The translations under genes and the position numbers were made by a program. Below the pieces are notes generated by a model that saw nothing but the letters and a program-made list of their open reading frames with translations, was not told the DNA's origin and did not search any database. From contig CAQRYF010000002.1 in assembly GCA_948875265.1 (NCBI GenBank), forward strand, positions 1 to 64,000: a DNA stretch of 64,000 nucleotides, given 5' to 3'. Within the stretch, counting starts at the first letter, position 1. Each line of letters begins with the position of its first letter. Shown here piece by piece: positions 57,018 to 64,000 of the stretch. The stretch comes from an uncultured Clostridia bacterium. GTDB taxonomy: Bacteria; Bacillota; Clostridia; TANB77; CAG-508.

Positions 57018-57967
57018 TATAAAGCCTTTCTTACTTCTTTAATTACTTTCTGTTTTACCTGTTCAACATCTCCTTGTACTAGTGCTCCTGCTGCTCTTGG
57101 GTGTCCTCCACCACCAAACATTAGGCAAATATCTGATACATTTATTTTATCAAATGAACGTAAGGATATTTTATATGCATTCTCCTCATCTTTTTGCCTT
57201 ATAAATATTGAAACTTCAACACCTTCAATATCCATCCCTATATTAACTAATCCTTCATGATCTCCTGGTTCTGCACATACTTCTTTTTCATCCTCTGATG
57301 TTATATATGTAAATGCTATCTTTCCTTCTTCAAAAAATTCCATTCTATTCATAACTCTCTTAGTTAACTCAAAATTAGCCTTAGTTGTAGTACGTAATGT
57401 TTTCTTATAAATTTCTGGTATATTAACTCCTTTTCTTATTAATTCTGCTGTAAACTCAAAAGTCTCTGGATTTATACCTTGATGACGAAAACCTCCTGTA
57501 TCTGTTATTATTCCTGTCATAATACATATTCCAATTTCTTTTGTTATATCAATTTCAAAATACTGAATCATTCCAGCTAATATTTCACAACAAGATGGTG
57601 ATACTGGATTTACATAGTTTAAATCACCATACATATTATTACTTCCATGATGATCAATCACAATTGTTTTATTTGCTTTATCAAAATATTCCCTTTTTGC
57701 CATTCTCTTAAAAGTTGCACAGTCTACTGATATCGCTAAATCATAGTTTTTTATTTCTGACTCTTCTTTTATTTCCTCAACACTTGGTAAAAAATCAAAT
57801 AATCTAGAATACTCAGGAATTATAACATCTACTTTTTTATCTAATTTTTCTATCATAAATTTTAGAGCCAAACTACTTCCTATAGCATCTCCATCGGGTG
57901 ACTCATGTGTTAGAATTACAATACTTTGCGCTTTTTCTATTTCTTTTAAAATCTCATCTAAAGTCAT
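57017..57967 (-). CDS. nrnA: DHH-family oligoribonuclease/pAp phosphatase (NrnA-like)
   Basis: A 316-residue DHH/DHHA1 phosphoesterase. It has HESPDGDAIGSSLAL near 20-34, SVDCATFKRM, the DHH motif in VIDHHGSNNMYGD near 103, GIITDTGGFRH, and the DHHA1 motif FGGGGHPRAAGA near the end. NrnA degrades nanoRNA and dephosphorylates pAp. Its position between rbfA and truB is classical for Firmicutes. A 55-base palindrome lies between it and rbfA. Confidence 0.93.
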   Translation of the reverse strand: MTLDEILKEIEKAQSIVILTHESPDGDAIGSSLALKFMIEKLDKKVDVIIPEYSRLFDFLPSVEEIKEESEIKNYDLAISVDCATFKRMAKREYFDKANKTIVIDHHGSNNMYGDLNYVNPVSPSCCEILAGMIQYFEIDITKEIGICIMTGIITDTGGFRHQGINPETFEFTAELIRKGVNIPEIYKKTLRTTTKANFELTKRVMNRMEFFEEGKIAFTYITSEDEKEVCAEPGDHEGLVNIGMDIEGVEVSIFIRQKDEENAYKISLRSFDKINVSDICLMFGGGGHPRAAGALVQGDVEQVKQKVIKEVRKAL

Positions 57968-57987
57968 ATTTATATTCCTTTCTCCCG

Positions 57988-58042
57988 TTTTGGGGTCGGG
58001 TCTTAAAATGAGAAATTCTCATTTTAAGACCCGACCCCAAAA
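57988..58042. repeat. 55-base perfect palindrome between rbfA and nrnA
   Basis: Arms of 27 bases (57988-58014, 58016-58042) are perfect reverse complements with a 1-base centre. The outer part is GC-rich (TTGGGGTCGGGTC) and the inner AT-rich. It is different from the 31-bp family and from the 33-bp repeat at 20239. It lies inside an operon, so it is more probably a mobile palindrome than a full terminator. Confidence 0.85.
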
Positions 58043-58052
58043 AAGGAATTTA

Positions 58053-58412
58053 TTAATCTTCTTTTTTTGGCATTATTTCTTTTAAAATACTATCTATTTT
58101 TGCTCCATATTCCATTGAATCATCTAATTCAAATATAATCTCTGGTGTATTACGCAAATTCACTCTTTTTGCCAATTCAGACCTTATAAATCCAGATGAT
58201 TTTTTTAATCCTGCTAATGTTTCTTTTATATTTTTTGAATTTAATATACTTACATATACTTTAGCAAATTTCAAGTCATTTGTAACTTTAACTTTAGTTA
58301 CACTAATCATTCCTGTTACATTAGGGTTTTTTAGTTCATAACTTATTATCTGACTGATTTCTTTTCTATATTCTTCATCTATTCTTCCTAGTCTATTATT
58401 ATTTTCTGGCAT
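58053..58412 (-). CDS. rbfA: Ribosome-binding factor A
   Basis: A 119-residue single-KH-like protein that binds 16S rRNA during 30S maturation. It starts NRLGRIDEEYRKEISQII and has NPNVTGMISVTKVKVTNDLKFAKVYVS and RTPEIIF-like LRNTPEIIFELDDSMEYG, as in RbfA. Its length is typical. It follows the small gene at 58424 by 11 bases, in the infB-rbfA order. Confidence 0.95.
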   Translation of the reverse strand: MPENNNRLGRIDEEYRKEISQIISYELKNPNVTGMISVTKVKVTNDLKFAKVYVSILNSKNIKETLAGLKKSSGFIRSELAKRVNLRNTPEIIFELDDSMEYGAKIDSILKEIMPKKED

Positions 58413-58423
58413 TTCTTTACCTC

Positions 58424-58666
58424 CTATCTGCCTGTCTCTTCTGAATGTGATTTATCTTTATTCTTATCCAAGTCATCCATAGTTTTAACTACAGAATAAC
58501 TAGTAGATATTCCATTTGGTAAAATATATTCGTCCTTTTCACGATACTCAGGTCTATATAGTTTATTGATACTTGACTCAGTAGTTCCTTTAATACCATT
58601 TAAAGCTGCATCAGTTAATCTTGTTCTTTTATGAAAATCTCTTTGTTTTTCATGTTTATTTGCCAT
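58424..58666 (-). CDS. Small hydrophilic protein, function unknown
   Basis: An 80-residue protein starting MANKHEKQRDFHKRTRLTDA and ending SHSEETGR. It is strongly basic at the start and has no membrane segment or known motif. It lies between infB and rbfA, where most Firmicutes have nothing or the small ylxP gene; this is not a clear YlxP (which is about 90 residues and begins differently). ATG at 58666 was chosen over TTG at 58675 because the AAAGGAAAG ribosome binding site is at better distance. Confidence 0.5.
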   Translation of the reverse strand: MANKHEKQRDFHKRTRLTDAALNGIKGTTESSINKLYRPEYREKDEYILPNGISTSYSVVKTMDDLDKNKDKSHSEETGR

Positions 58667-58698
58667 ATATTTCAACTTTCCTTTCTACTATTTTAAAA

Positions 58699-58729
58699 TG
58701 TCCCAAAGAGAAACGTCCCCAATGGGACA
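58699..58729. repeat. 31-bp REP-like element, copy D
   Basis: Starts TGTCCCAAAGAGAAACGTCC and ends AATGGGACA, in the same orientation as copy B. Outer 9-bp arms AATGTCCCA/TGGGACATT (58697-58705, 58723-58731). It ends 7 bases from the infB stop codon. Confidence 0.85.
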
Positions 58730-58737
58730 TTGGAACG

Positions 58738-61686
58738 TTATCTCTTTATTTCTTCCATAACAAATACTTCGATAATATCTCCTTCTTTTATATCATTGTA
58801 GTTTTCAATTTGCATTCCACATTCAAAGCCTTTTCCTACTTCTTTTACTTCATCTTTAAATCTTTTTAATGTTGATAGATGTCCTTCATGTATTACTACA
58901 TTTTCACGAATTACTCTTACTCCTGCATTTCTTTCGACTTTTCCAGATAGTACGTATGCTCCTGCAATTGTTCCTACATTTGATATTCTAAATGTTTGTC
59001 TTACTTCTACATTTCCTATTACTTTTTCTTCGAATTTAGGATCTAACATTCCTTTCATGGCTAGTTCTACATCTTCTATTGCTTGGTAAATAATTGAGTA
59101 TTGTTTAATTTCTACTTCATCTTTTTCAGCCATTTCTTTAGCCATATTATCTGGTCTTACATTAAATGCTATGATTATAGCATTTGAAACTTTAGCAAGT
59201 GTTACATCTGATTGATTTACAGCTCCTGCAGCTGCATGAATTACTTTTACTCTAACTTCCTCATTTTGTAATTTTTCTAATGCTTGTTTTACTGCTTCTA
59301 CAGATCCTTGTACATCTGCTTTTACAATTAGATTTAATACTTTTAAGTTTCCTTCTTCCATTTGGCTAAATAGATTGTCTAATGTTATTTTTGTTGTTGC
59401 ATTTATTGCTTTTTCTCTTTCTTGACGTTTTCTCTTTTCTATTAAATGTTTTGCCATTTTTTCATTTTTAACTTCGTAGAATGTATCTCCGGCTTGTGGA
59501 ACTTCTGTTAATCCCATGATTTCTACTGGTGTAGATGGTCCAGCAGCTTTTACATTTTTGCCTTTGTCATCTTTCATAGCTCTTATTCTACCAATAGAAG
59601 AACCAACAACTATAGTATCTCCAACATCTAAAGTTCCTCTTTGTACAAGCATTGTTGCAATTGAACCTTTTGATTTGTCTAAACGAGCTTCTATTACAGT
59701 TCCTTTTGCTTGTTTATTTGGATTTGCTTTTAATTCCAATACATCAGCCTCTAATAATACCATTTCTAACAATTGGTCAATATTTTCTCCTTTTTTAGCT
59801 GAAATTGGAACATATATTGTGTCTCCACCCCATTCTTCTGGTACTAATTCATATGTCATTAATTCTTGTTTTACTTTATCAATATTGGCATCTGGTAAAT
59901 CTATTTTATTTATTGCTACTATAATAGGTATTCCTGCTGATTTAGCATGGTTTATAGCTTCTATTGTTTGAGGTTTTACTCCATCATTTGCAGCTACTAC
60001 TAAAATAGCAATATCTGTAATTTGAGCTCCTCTTGCTCTCATTGCTGTAAATGCTTCATGTCCTGGTGTATCTAAGAAAGTGATTTCTCTATCATTAACC
60101 TTAACTTTATAAGCACCAATTGCTTGTGTAATTCCTCCTGCTTCTCCTTCAATAACATTTGTTTTTCTTACAGCATCTAAAAGTGATGTTTTACCATGAT
60201 CTACGTGTCCCATAACAACAATAACTGGTGGTCTTGTTTCTAACTCTTCGTCTTTATCTTCAGAATCATCAAACAAGATATCTTCTTCTGTTACAGTTTC
60301 TTTCTTCTTAGCTGTAATTCCAAACTCTTGTGCAATTAAATATGCTGTATCAAAGTCAATTTCTTGGTTAATTGTAGCCATTATTCCATAACCTAATAAT
60401 TTTTTAATTACTTCTGCTGTTGTTTTTTTCATTTCTGCTGCAAAGTCTTTTACAGTTACGTTTTCTGGTATTTCAATTTCTGTTAATTTAAAGATTTTTT
60501 GTTTTGTTCTTTCTTCTTGATTTTTATTATTTCTCTTCTTTCCTCTTCTACCACGTTCTGTTGTTAAATCATAGTAATCTAACATTCCACCATCTTGTTC
60601 ATCAAACATATTTGAAAGTTTATTTGCTTGTTTTAAAGTTTTTAGTTTTCCTTCATCAAATCCTTCTCTACTATTTTTTCTTGATTTTGACTTTTTATTC
60701 GTTTTATTTTCGTCAAATTTATTATTTCTTTGTTTATCTATTCCTCTATTATATTCTCTAACATTTTCCTTTTCAACTGTTTCAACAGCCATAATATTTT
60801 TAATATTTTTTTCAATTCCTTTTTCATCTAAAGGCCTTTTTCCAAACCTATCATTATTGTTTCTATTATTAAATCTATTATTATTATTATTTCTATTAAA
60901 GTTATTATTTGAATTTCTATTTTGATTGTTGTATCCACCATTATTTTGACTTCTATTTTGATTATTATATCCATTACCATTTTGATTTCTGTTTTGTTGA
61001 CCATTATATCTATTAGTATTTTGGTTTCTGTTTTGACCTCTATTTTGGTTATTATATCCATTATTATTTCTATTGTTATAATTATTTCTATTTTGGTTGT
61101 TTACTATTTGTGTTGTTTTTTCTTCCTTATTCACTTCTTTTTTTGTCTCTTCCTTTTCTTCTACTTTAACCTCTTGTTTTATTACTTCTTCTTTGACTTT
61201 TTCTTCTGCGATTATCTCTTTTTCTTCTTTTTTAGGCTCTTCTTTTTTTAATCCAAATAGTTCACTTACTGTCATTGGCTTATTAGGTTTGTTTCTATAT
61301 ACAATATTGTAATCTTTGTTTTGTTTTCTTTCCACAAATCCAACATTGTTTTTCTTTTCTTCTTTTTTTACTTCTTTCTTCTTAACAGGTTCTTCTGCAG
61401 CTATTATAACTTCTCTCCTAATAATAACAGGTGCTTTTTCTTCTTTTCTTTTTTCTTTCTTATTTTCTTCTTTTTGTTCCATTTTTACTTTACCATTCAC
61501 CTTATCTTGTTTTTTTACATTCTTTTTAGATGCAGCTTCTTCTATCTTTTTAGCTTCATCTTCATCTACTCCGCTCAAATGACTTTTTGCTTCAATATTT
61601 AGTTTGTTTGCTACTTCTAATATTTCTTTACTGGTTAAGCCTAGCTTTTTAGCTATTTCATGTATTTTTATCTTACCCAATAACAT
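58738..61686 (-). CDS. infB: Translation initiation factor IF-2
   Basis: A 982-residue IF-2, which places initiator tRNA on the ribosome. The N-terminus has an IF2_N domain ([19 protein letters not shown]), then about 260 residues of Lys/Glu-rich and Asn/Arg/Gln/Gly-rich low complexity, a second IF2_N motif ([20 protein letters not shown]), and the GTPase ([25 protein letters not shown]). Domains II to IV follow. Length is on the long side. ATG at 61686 overlaps the ylxQ end by 14 bases. The stop codon is 8 bases from a REP-like element. Confidence 0.97.
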   Translation of the reverse strand: MLLGKIKIHEIAKKLGLTSKEILEVANKLNIEAKSHLSGVDEDEAKKIEEAASKKNVKKQDKVNGKVKMEQKEENKKEKRKEEKAPVIIRREVIIAAEEPVKKKEVKKEEKKNNVGFVERKQNKDYNIVYRNKPNKPMTVSELFGLKKEEPKKEEKEIIAEEKVKEEVIKQEVKVEEKEETKKEVNKEEKTTQIVNNQNRNNYNNRNNNGYNNQNRGQNRNQNTNRYNGQQNRNQNGNGYNNQNRSQNNGGYNNQNRNSNNNFNRNNNNNRFNNRNNNDRFGKRPLDEKGIEKNIKNIMAVETVEKENVREYNRGIDKQRNNKFDENKTNKKSKSRKNSREGFDEGKLKTLKQANKLSNMFDEQDGGMLDYYDLTTERGRRGKKRNNKNQEERTKQKIFKLTEIEIPENVTVKDFAAEMKKTTAEVIKKLLGYGIMATINQEIDFDTAYLIAQEFGITAKKKETVTEEDILFDDSEDKDEELETRPPVIVVMGHVDHGKTSLLDAVRKTNVIEGEAGGITQAIGAYKVKVNDREITFLDTPGHEAFTAMRARGAQITDIAILVVAANDGVKPQTIEAINHAKSAGIPIIVAINKIDLPDANIDKVKQELMTYELVPEEWGGDTIYVPISAKKGENIDQLLEMVLLEADVLELKANPNKQAKGTVIEARLDKSKGSIATMLVQRGTLDVGDTIVVGSSIGRIRAMKDDKGKNVKAAGPSTPVEIMGLTEVPQAGDTFYEVKNEKMAKHLIEKRKRQEREKAINATTKITLDNLFSQMEEGNLKVLNLIVKADVQGSVEAVKQALEKLQNEEVRVKVIHAAAGAVNQSDVTLAKVSNAIIIAFNVRPDNMAKEMAEKDEVEIKQYSIIYQAIEDVELAMKGMLDPKFEEKVIGNVEVRQTFRISNVGTIAGAYVLSGKVERNAGVRVIRENVVIHEGHLSTLKRFKDEVKEVGKGFECGMQIENYNDIKEGDIIEVFVMEEIKR

Positions 61687-61994
61687 CACCCCCATTATTT
61701 ATTTTTTGTATTTCTTTTGATAAATTTATATCTTCAATTCCTATAATTGCTTTATTTGATTTCCCAATAGCTTTACTTAGTTCATCTATATTTCCAGCGA
61801 TTATATGTGGTACATTGTTTACTTCACTTAGCTTTTTAAATTTATCTTTTGTTCTTTGTGAAGAGTCTTCAGCTATAATAATTAAATTAACCTTTTTCTT
61901 TTTTATTCCGAGTTTCTACACTATCTGCTCCAAATAATACTTTTCTTGCCCTTGCAGATAATCCAACTAAACCTAATATCTTCTTATTTATCAA
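61673..61994 (-). CDS. ylxQ: L7Ae-family ribosomal protein YlxQ, interrupted by an in-frame CGG (+1 shift needed)
   Basis: A 106-residue L7Ae/L30e-fold RNA-binding protein. It starts with TTG (61994) inside the ylxR end, with [25 protein letters not shown]. The zero frame then meets CGG (61910-61908) and stops 7 codons later. Skipping the C gives [20 protein letters not shown], the family core (usual form SGKAKLVIIAEDAS), and continues to a TAA at 61673. The Gly is a typical residue. Without the shift only 28 true residues would be made. The gene occupies its classical place between ylxR and infB. Confidence 0.82.
61908..61910 (-). other. CGG +1 recoding site 4 (ylxQ)
   Basis: In-frame ACT CGG AAT. 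Skipping the C gives ACT GGA ATA (Thr-Gly-Ile), as expected for the family. The preceding bases AGAAACTCGG are the same as at site 5. Confidence 0.75.
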
Positions 61995-62244
61995 GAATTA
62001 CACCTCTTAAATTTTCATAAATTTCTTCTGATATCTTCATATCAAATATCTTCTCTATTCTTCTCGTTTTGATTAATTTTTCTAAACAAGTAATATCATC
62101 ACAAATATATGCACCTCTTCCTTGAGCCTTTCCAGTCTTATCAATACTGATTTCATTTTCCTTGTTTTTCACTATTCTAATCAAATCTTTTTTATCTCTT
62201 TTTTCATTGCATCCCATACATGTTCTTTGTGGTTGTCTATTCAT
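61984..62244 (-). CDS. ylxR: YlxR family RNA-binding protein (RnpM-like)
   Basis: An 86-residue basic protein with RTCMGCNEKRDKKDLIRIV and QGRGAYICDDITCLEKLI, the DUF448/YlxR signature. Recent work names the Bacillus homologue RnpM, a modulator of RNase P. It lies between nusA and ylxQ, the usual order, and overlaps the ylxQ start by 11 bases. It is complete and of normal length. Confidence 0.93.
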   Translation of the reverse strand: MNRQPQRTCMGCNEKRDKKDLIRIVKNKENEISIDKTGKAQGRGAYICDDITCLEKLIKTRRIEKIFDMKISEEIYENLRGVILDK

Positions 62245-62283
62245 TGTTTTGTCCTCCTTTTATTGTATGTTCCCATTTCATTT

Positions 62284-63399
62284 TTATTCTGCTTCTTCTG
62301 CCTGTTCTTCAGTTTGTTCACTATTTTGAGCTTCAATTAACATTTCTCTAAATTGTGTTTCTGATTTTATATCAATTTTCCAATTTGTTAATCTTGCAGC
62401 TAATCGTGCATTTTGTCCTGATCTTCCTATAGCAAGTGATAATTGATCATCTGGTACGATTACTTGTGCAAATTTTTCTTCTTCTTTTATATCTACTGCT
62501 AATATTTGTGCTGGTAATAAGCTAGACGCAATATATATAGCTGGATCATCATTCCATTCTATAACATCTATTTTTTCTCCATTTAATTCATTTATAACAT
62601 TTTGAATTCTTACACCTTTTTGTCCAACACATGAACCTACTGGATCAATATTTGGATCTGGTGAATATACAGCTACCTTACTTCTATATCCTGGATCTCT
62701 AGAAACACTTTTTATTTCTATTACTCCCTCATATATTTCTGGTATTTCAAATTCTAGTAGTTTTCTTACAAAATCTGGATGGCTTCTAGATACTATAACT
62801 TGTGGAGCTCCTTTTGCTCCTCTTTCAACATCTAGAACATATCCTTTAATTTTATCATTTACTTTATAGTTTTCTGTTGGTATTTGCTCTTTTGAAGGCA
62901 TTACACCTTCTAATTTTCCTAAATCCATTACTACTATATTATGGTCTGCTTTTTGAATTAACCCAGAAACTATTTCACCTTTTCTATCATTAAATTCTGT
63001 AAAAATTATATCTCTTTCTGCTTCTCTTAATTTTTGAATTATAACTTGCTTTGCTGTTTGTGCAGCAATTCTCCCAAAATCTCTTGGTATTATTTCAATC
63101 TCAACTGTATCTCCTTCTTTTAAGTCCGGATTTATTTTTTGTGCTTCTTTAACACTTATTTCTGTTGCTTCATCATTTGCTTTTTTCATTACTTCTTTCA
63201 CTGAATATACATATGTTGCACCTGTTTGTCTATCCATTTCAACTCTTACGTTTTCTAATGCATCAAAATTTCTTTTATATGCTGTAACCAAAGCTGTTTC
63301 TATTGCTTCTAATAGATATTCTTTTTTTATCCCCTTTTCTTTTTCTAGTTCCTCCAAAGCTAATATTAATTCTTTATTATCAATAGCTTGTTCTTTCAT
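62284..63399 (-). CDS. nusA: Transcription termination/antitermination factor NusA
   Basis: A 371-residue NusA with the N-terminal RNAP-binding domain (KELILALEELEKEKGI), an S1 domain near 135-200 (GEIVSGLIQKADHNIVVMDLG), and two KH domains (SCVGQKGVRIQNVI and IGRSGQNARLAARLT). The alpha-CTD-binding repeats of E. coli are absent, as usual in Firmicutes. A short Glu-rich tail ends it. It follows rimP by 17 bases. Confidence 0.97.
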   Translation of the reverse strand: MKEQAIDNKELILALEELEKEKGIKKEYLLEAIETALVTAYKRNFDALENVRVEMDRQTGATYVYSVKEVMKKANDEATEISVKEAQKINPDLKEGDTVEIEIIPRDFGRIAAQTAKQVIIQKLREAERDIIFTEFNDRKGEIVSGLIQKADHNIVVMDLGKLEGVMPSKEQIPTENYKVNDKIKGYVLDVERGAKGAPQVIVSRSHPDFVRKLLEFEIPEIYEGVIEIKSVSRDPGYRSKVAVYSPDPNIDPVGSCVGQKGVRIQNVINELNGEKIDVIEWNDDPAIYIASSLLPAQILAVDIKEEEKFAQVIVPDDQLSLAIGRSGQNARLAARLTNWKIDIKSETQFREMLIEAQNSEQTEEQAEEAE

Positions 63400-63416
63400 T
63401 TTTTAATTCCTCCCTT

Positions 63417-63866
63417 TTACCAATTATATATTGTTTTTATTAATGCTATATTTTTTCTTTCTAATGTTATTCCATCATCTAAAATAATCTCGTCTTGATT
63501 AAAACTTTTCAAAACTCCTCTATATTCTTTATTTCCTTTTTCATCTTTTCTAAATAACTTAATCTCAACTTCTATTCCTAAATTTTCTTGTAGATGCTTA
63601 TCTTTTCTTAAAACCCTTTCAACTCCTGGAGAAGATACTTCTAAAAAGTATTGTTCTTTAATATAATCTGCTTCATCCAATATATCAACTATTTCATTGT
63701 TAACTTTTTCACAATCTTCTAAGTTAATTCCATTAGGTTTATCAATAAAAATTCTTAGGAAATAATTTTTTCCTTCTTTTGCGTATTCTACATCATATAG
63801 TTCATATCCTATTGATTCTATCTTATTTGCTAGTAGACCTTCTACTTTTTCTTCTATACTTGCCAA
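63417..63866 (-). CDS. rimP: Ribosome maturation factor RimP
   Basis: A 149-residue protein needed for 30S assembly. It has YELYDVEYAKEGKNYFLRIFIDKP, GINLEDCEKVNNEIVDILD and YFLEVSSPGVERVLR, all RimP signatures. TTG at 63866 is preferred because AAAGGAGG lies 6 bases upstream; an open frame begins 6 codons earlier but runs over that ribosome binding site. It is the first gene of the nusA-infB operon. Confidence 0.95.
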   Translation of the reverse strand: MASIEEKVEGLLANKIESIGYELYDVEYAKEGKNYFLRIFIDKPNGINLEDCEKVNNEIVDILDEADYIKEQYFLEVSSPGVERVLRKDKHLQENLGIEVEIKLFRKDEKGNKEYRGVLKSFNQDEIILDDGITLERKNIALIKTIYNW

Positions 63867-63889
63867 AGCGTACCTCCTTTGCAATAATT

Positions 63890-63912
63890 AAGAGTGGGAT
63901 TTGTTCCCACTC
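63890..63912 (-). promoter_or_regulatory. Leader hairpin before rimP
   Basis: GAGTGGGA and TCCCACTC pair over 8 bp around a 5-base loop in the 5' leader, between the promoter and the rimP ribosome binding site. No T run follows on the minus strand, so it is more likely a stability or regulatory element than a terminator. Confidence 0.5.
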
Positions 63913-63939
63913 CTCTAGCTTAACTGTATTTCTTTTATT

Positions 63940-63968
63940 ATTATACCCACTTTTTACCAAAAAAGCAA
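63940..63968 (-). promoter_or_regulatory. Sigma-A-like promoter of the rimP-nusA-infB operon
   Basis: Minus strand TTGCTT (63968-63963), 17-base spacer, TATAAT (63945-63940), about 75 bases before the rimP start. Just upstream is AAAAAAGCAAGCTTTTTT (63959-63976), a small palindrome that could end a transcript from outside the window. Confidence 0.6.
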
Positions 63969-64000
63969 GCTTTTTTTTAGTTTTTTTAAACTTTTTCTAA

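Noticed and set aside
58424..58666. Assignment of the small gene before rbfA as ylxP
   Set aside because: It lacks the expected YlxP start and length; no similarity beyond position was seen.
61316..61602. Long plus-strand frames opposite infB, the coiled-coil genes and PBP genes
   Set aside because: They are Phe/Leu/Ser-rich mirror images of Lys/Glu/Asn-rich minus-strand genes, with no ribosome binding sites or recognisable families.
8838..61910. Five frameshifts explained as random sequencing or assembly errors
   Set aside because: Random errors in AT-rich DNA mostly fall in A or T runs, and would not place the extra base each time as C directly before GGA/GGT, making an in-frame CGG. A systematic base-caller artefact is still possible and is listed as the main thing to exclude.
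1..64000. tRNA or rRNA genes
   Set aside because: No tRNA-like cloverleaf with conserved GGTTCRANYCC was noticed on either strand, and no rRNA sequence is present. A tRNA scan was not possible here.

Overview
The window is AT-rich, low-GC bacterial chromosome carrying almost only minus-strand genes. Core genes resemble Firmicutes/Clostridia homologues, and a SpoIIP-type sporulation hydrolase points to a (formerly) endospore-forming clostridial lineage, plausibly an uncultured gut clade. This placement is inference from gene content.

Layout. 1-5.6 kb: a partial plus-strand gene, a repeat-rich spacer, a MacB-like ABC transporter, a nuclease-transposase remnant, a coiled-coil protein and an orphan S3-like fragment. 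5.7-14.2 kb: small enzymes (MBL-fold, cupin, NUDIX, histidine phosphatase), a MecA-like penicillin-binding protein, an MFS transporter, two alpha/beta hydrolases and a membrane protein. 14.3-16.9 kb: RNase P RNA, a foreign-looking gene and an exported Ser/Gly-linker protein. 17-29 kb: dtd, gpsA-plsY-der, pyk, an acyl-ACP thioesterase, pgi, spoIIP and glmM. 29-40.6 kb: a complete exopolysaccharide cluster (CpsB phosphatase, CpsD kinase, Wzz, Ugd, acetyltransferase, Wzx, Wzy, glycosyltransferases, TupA-like ATP-grasp, initiating sugar transferase), followed upstream by VanZ and LytR-CpsA-Psr genes. 43-55 kb: a decapeptide-repeat protein, argS, a nucleotidyltransferase, a helicase fused to sigma-4-like and alpha-CTD-like domains, galE, cysS and a class A PBP. 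55-64 kb: the rimP-nusA-ylxR-ylxQ-infB-rbfA-nrnA-truB operon.

The main observation is a recoding signature. Five otherwise normal genes (MecA-like PBP, plsY, a serine-acetyltransferase-like gene, ylxQ, and a conserved-looking hypothetical gene) are each broken by one extra base. In all five the break is an in-frame CGG codon followed by A or T. Dropping the C, so that GGA or GGT (Gly) is read, restores the full protein, and Gly is the expected family residue in at least three. In a by-eye scan of every CCG/CGG in the window I found no other in-frame CGG in native-looking genes; the only others are in the foreign-looking gene at 14989-15643. CGU, CGC and CGA are used normally. The simplest reading is that CGG is unassigned (no tRNA-Arg with anticodon CCG) and is passed by a +1 shift or four-base decoding as Gly. 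A systematic sequencing artefact must be excluded.

A second theme is palindromes. A 31-bp REP-like element occurs five times, and other large hairpins (up to a 33-bp perfect arm) sit at gene ends. Several contain or touch the stop codon of the adjacent minus-strand gene.
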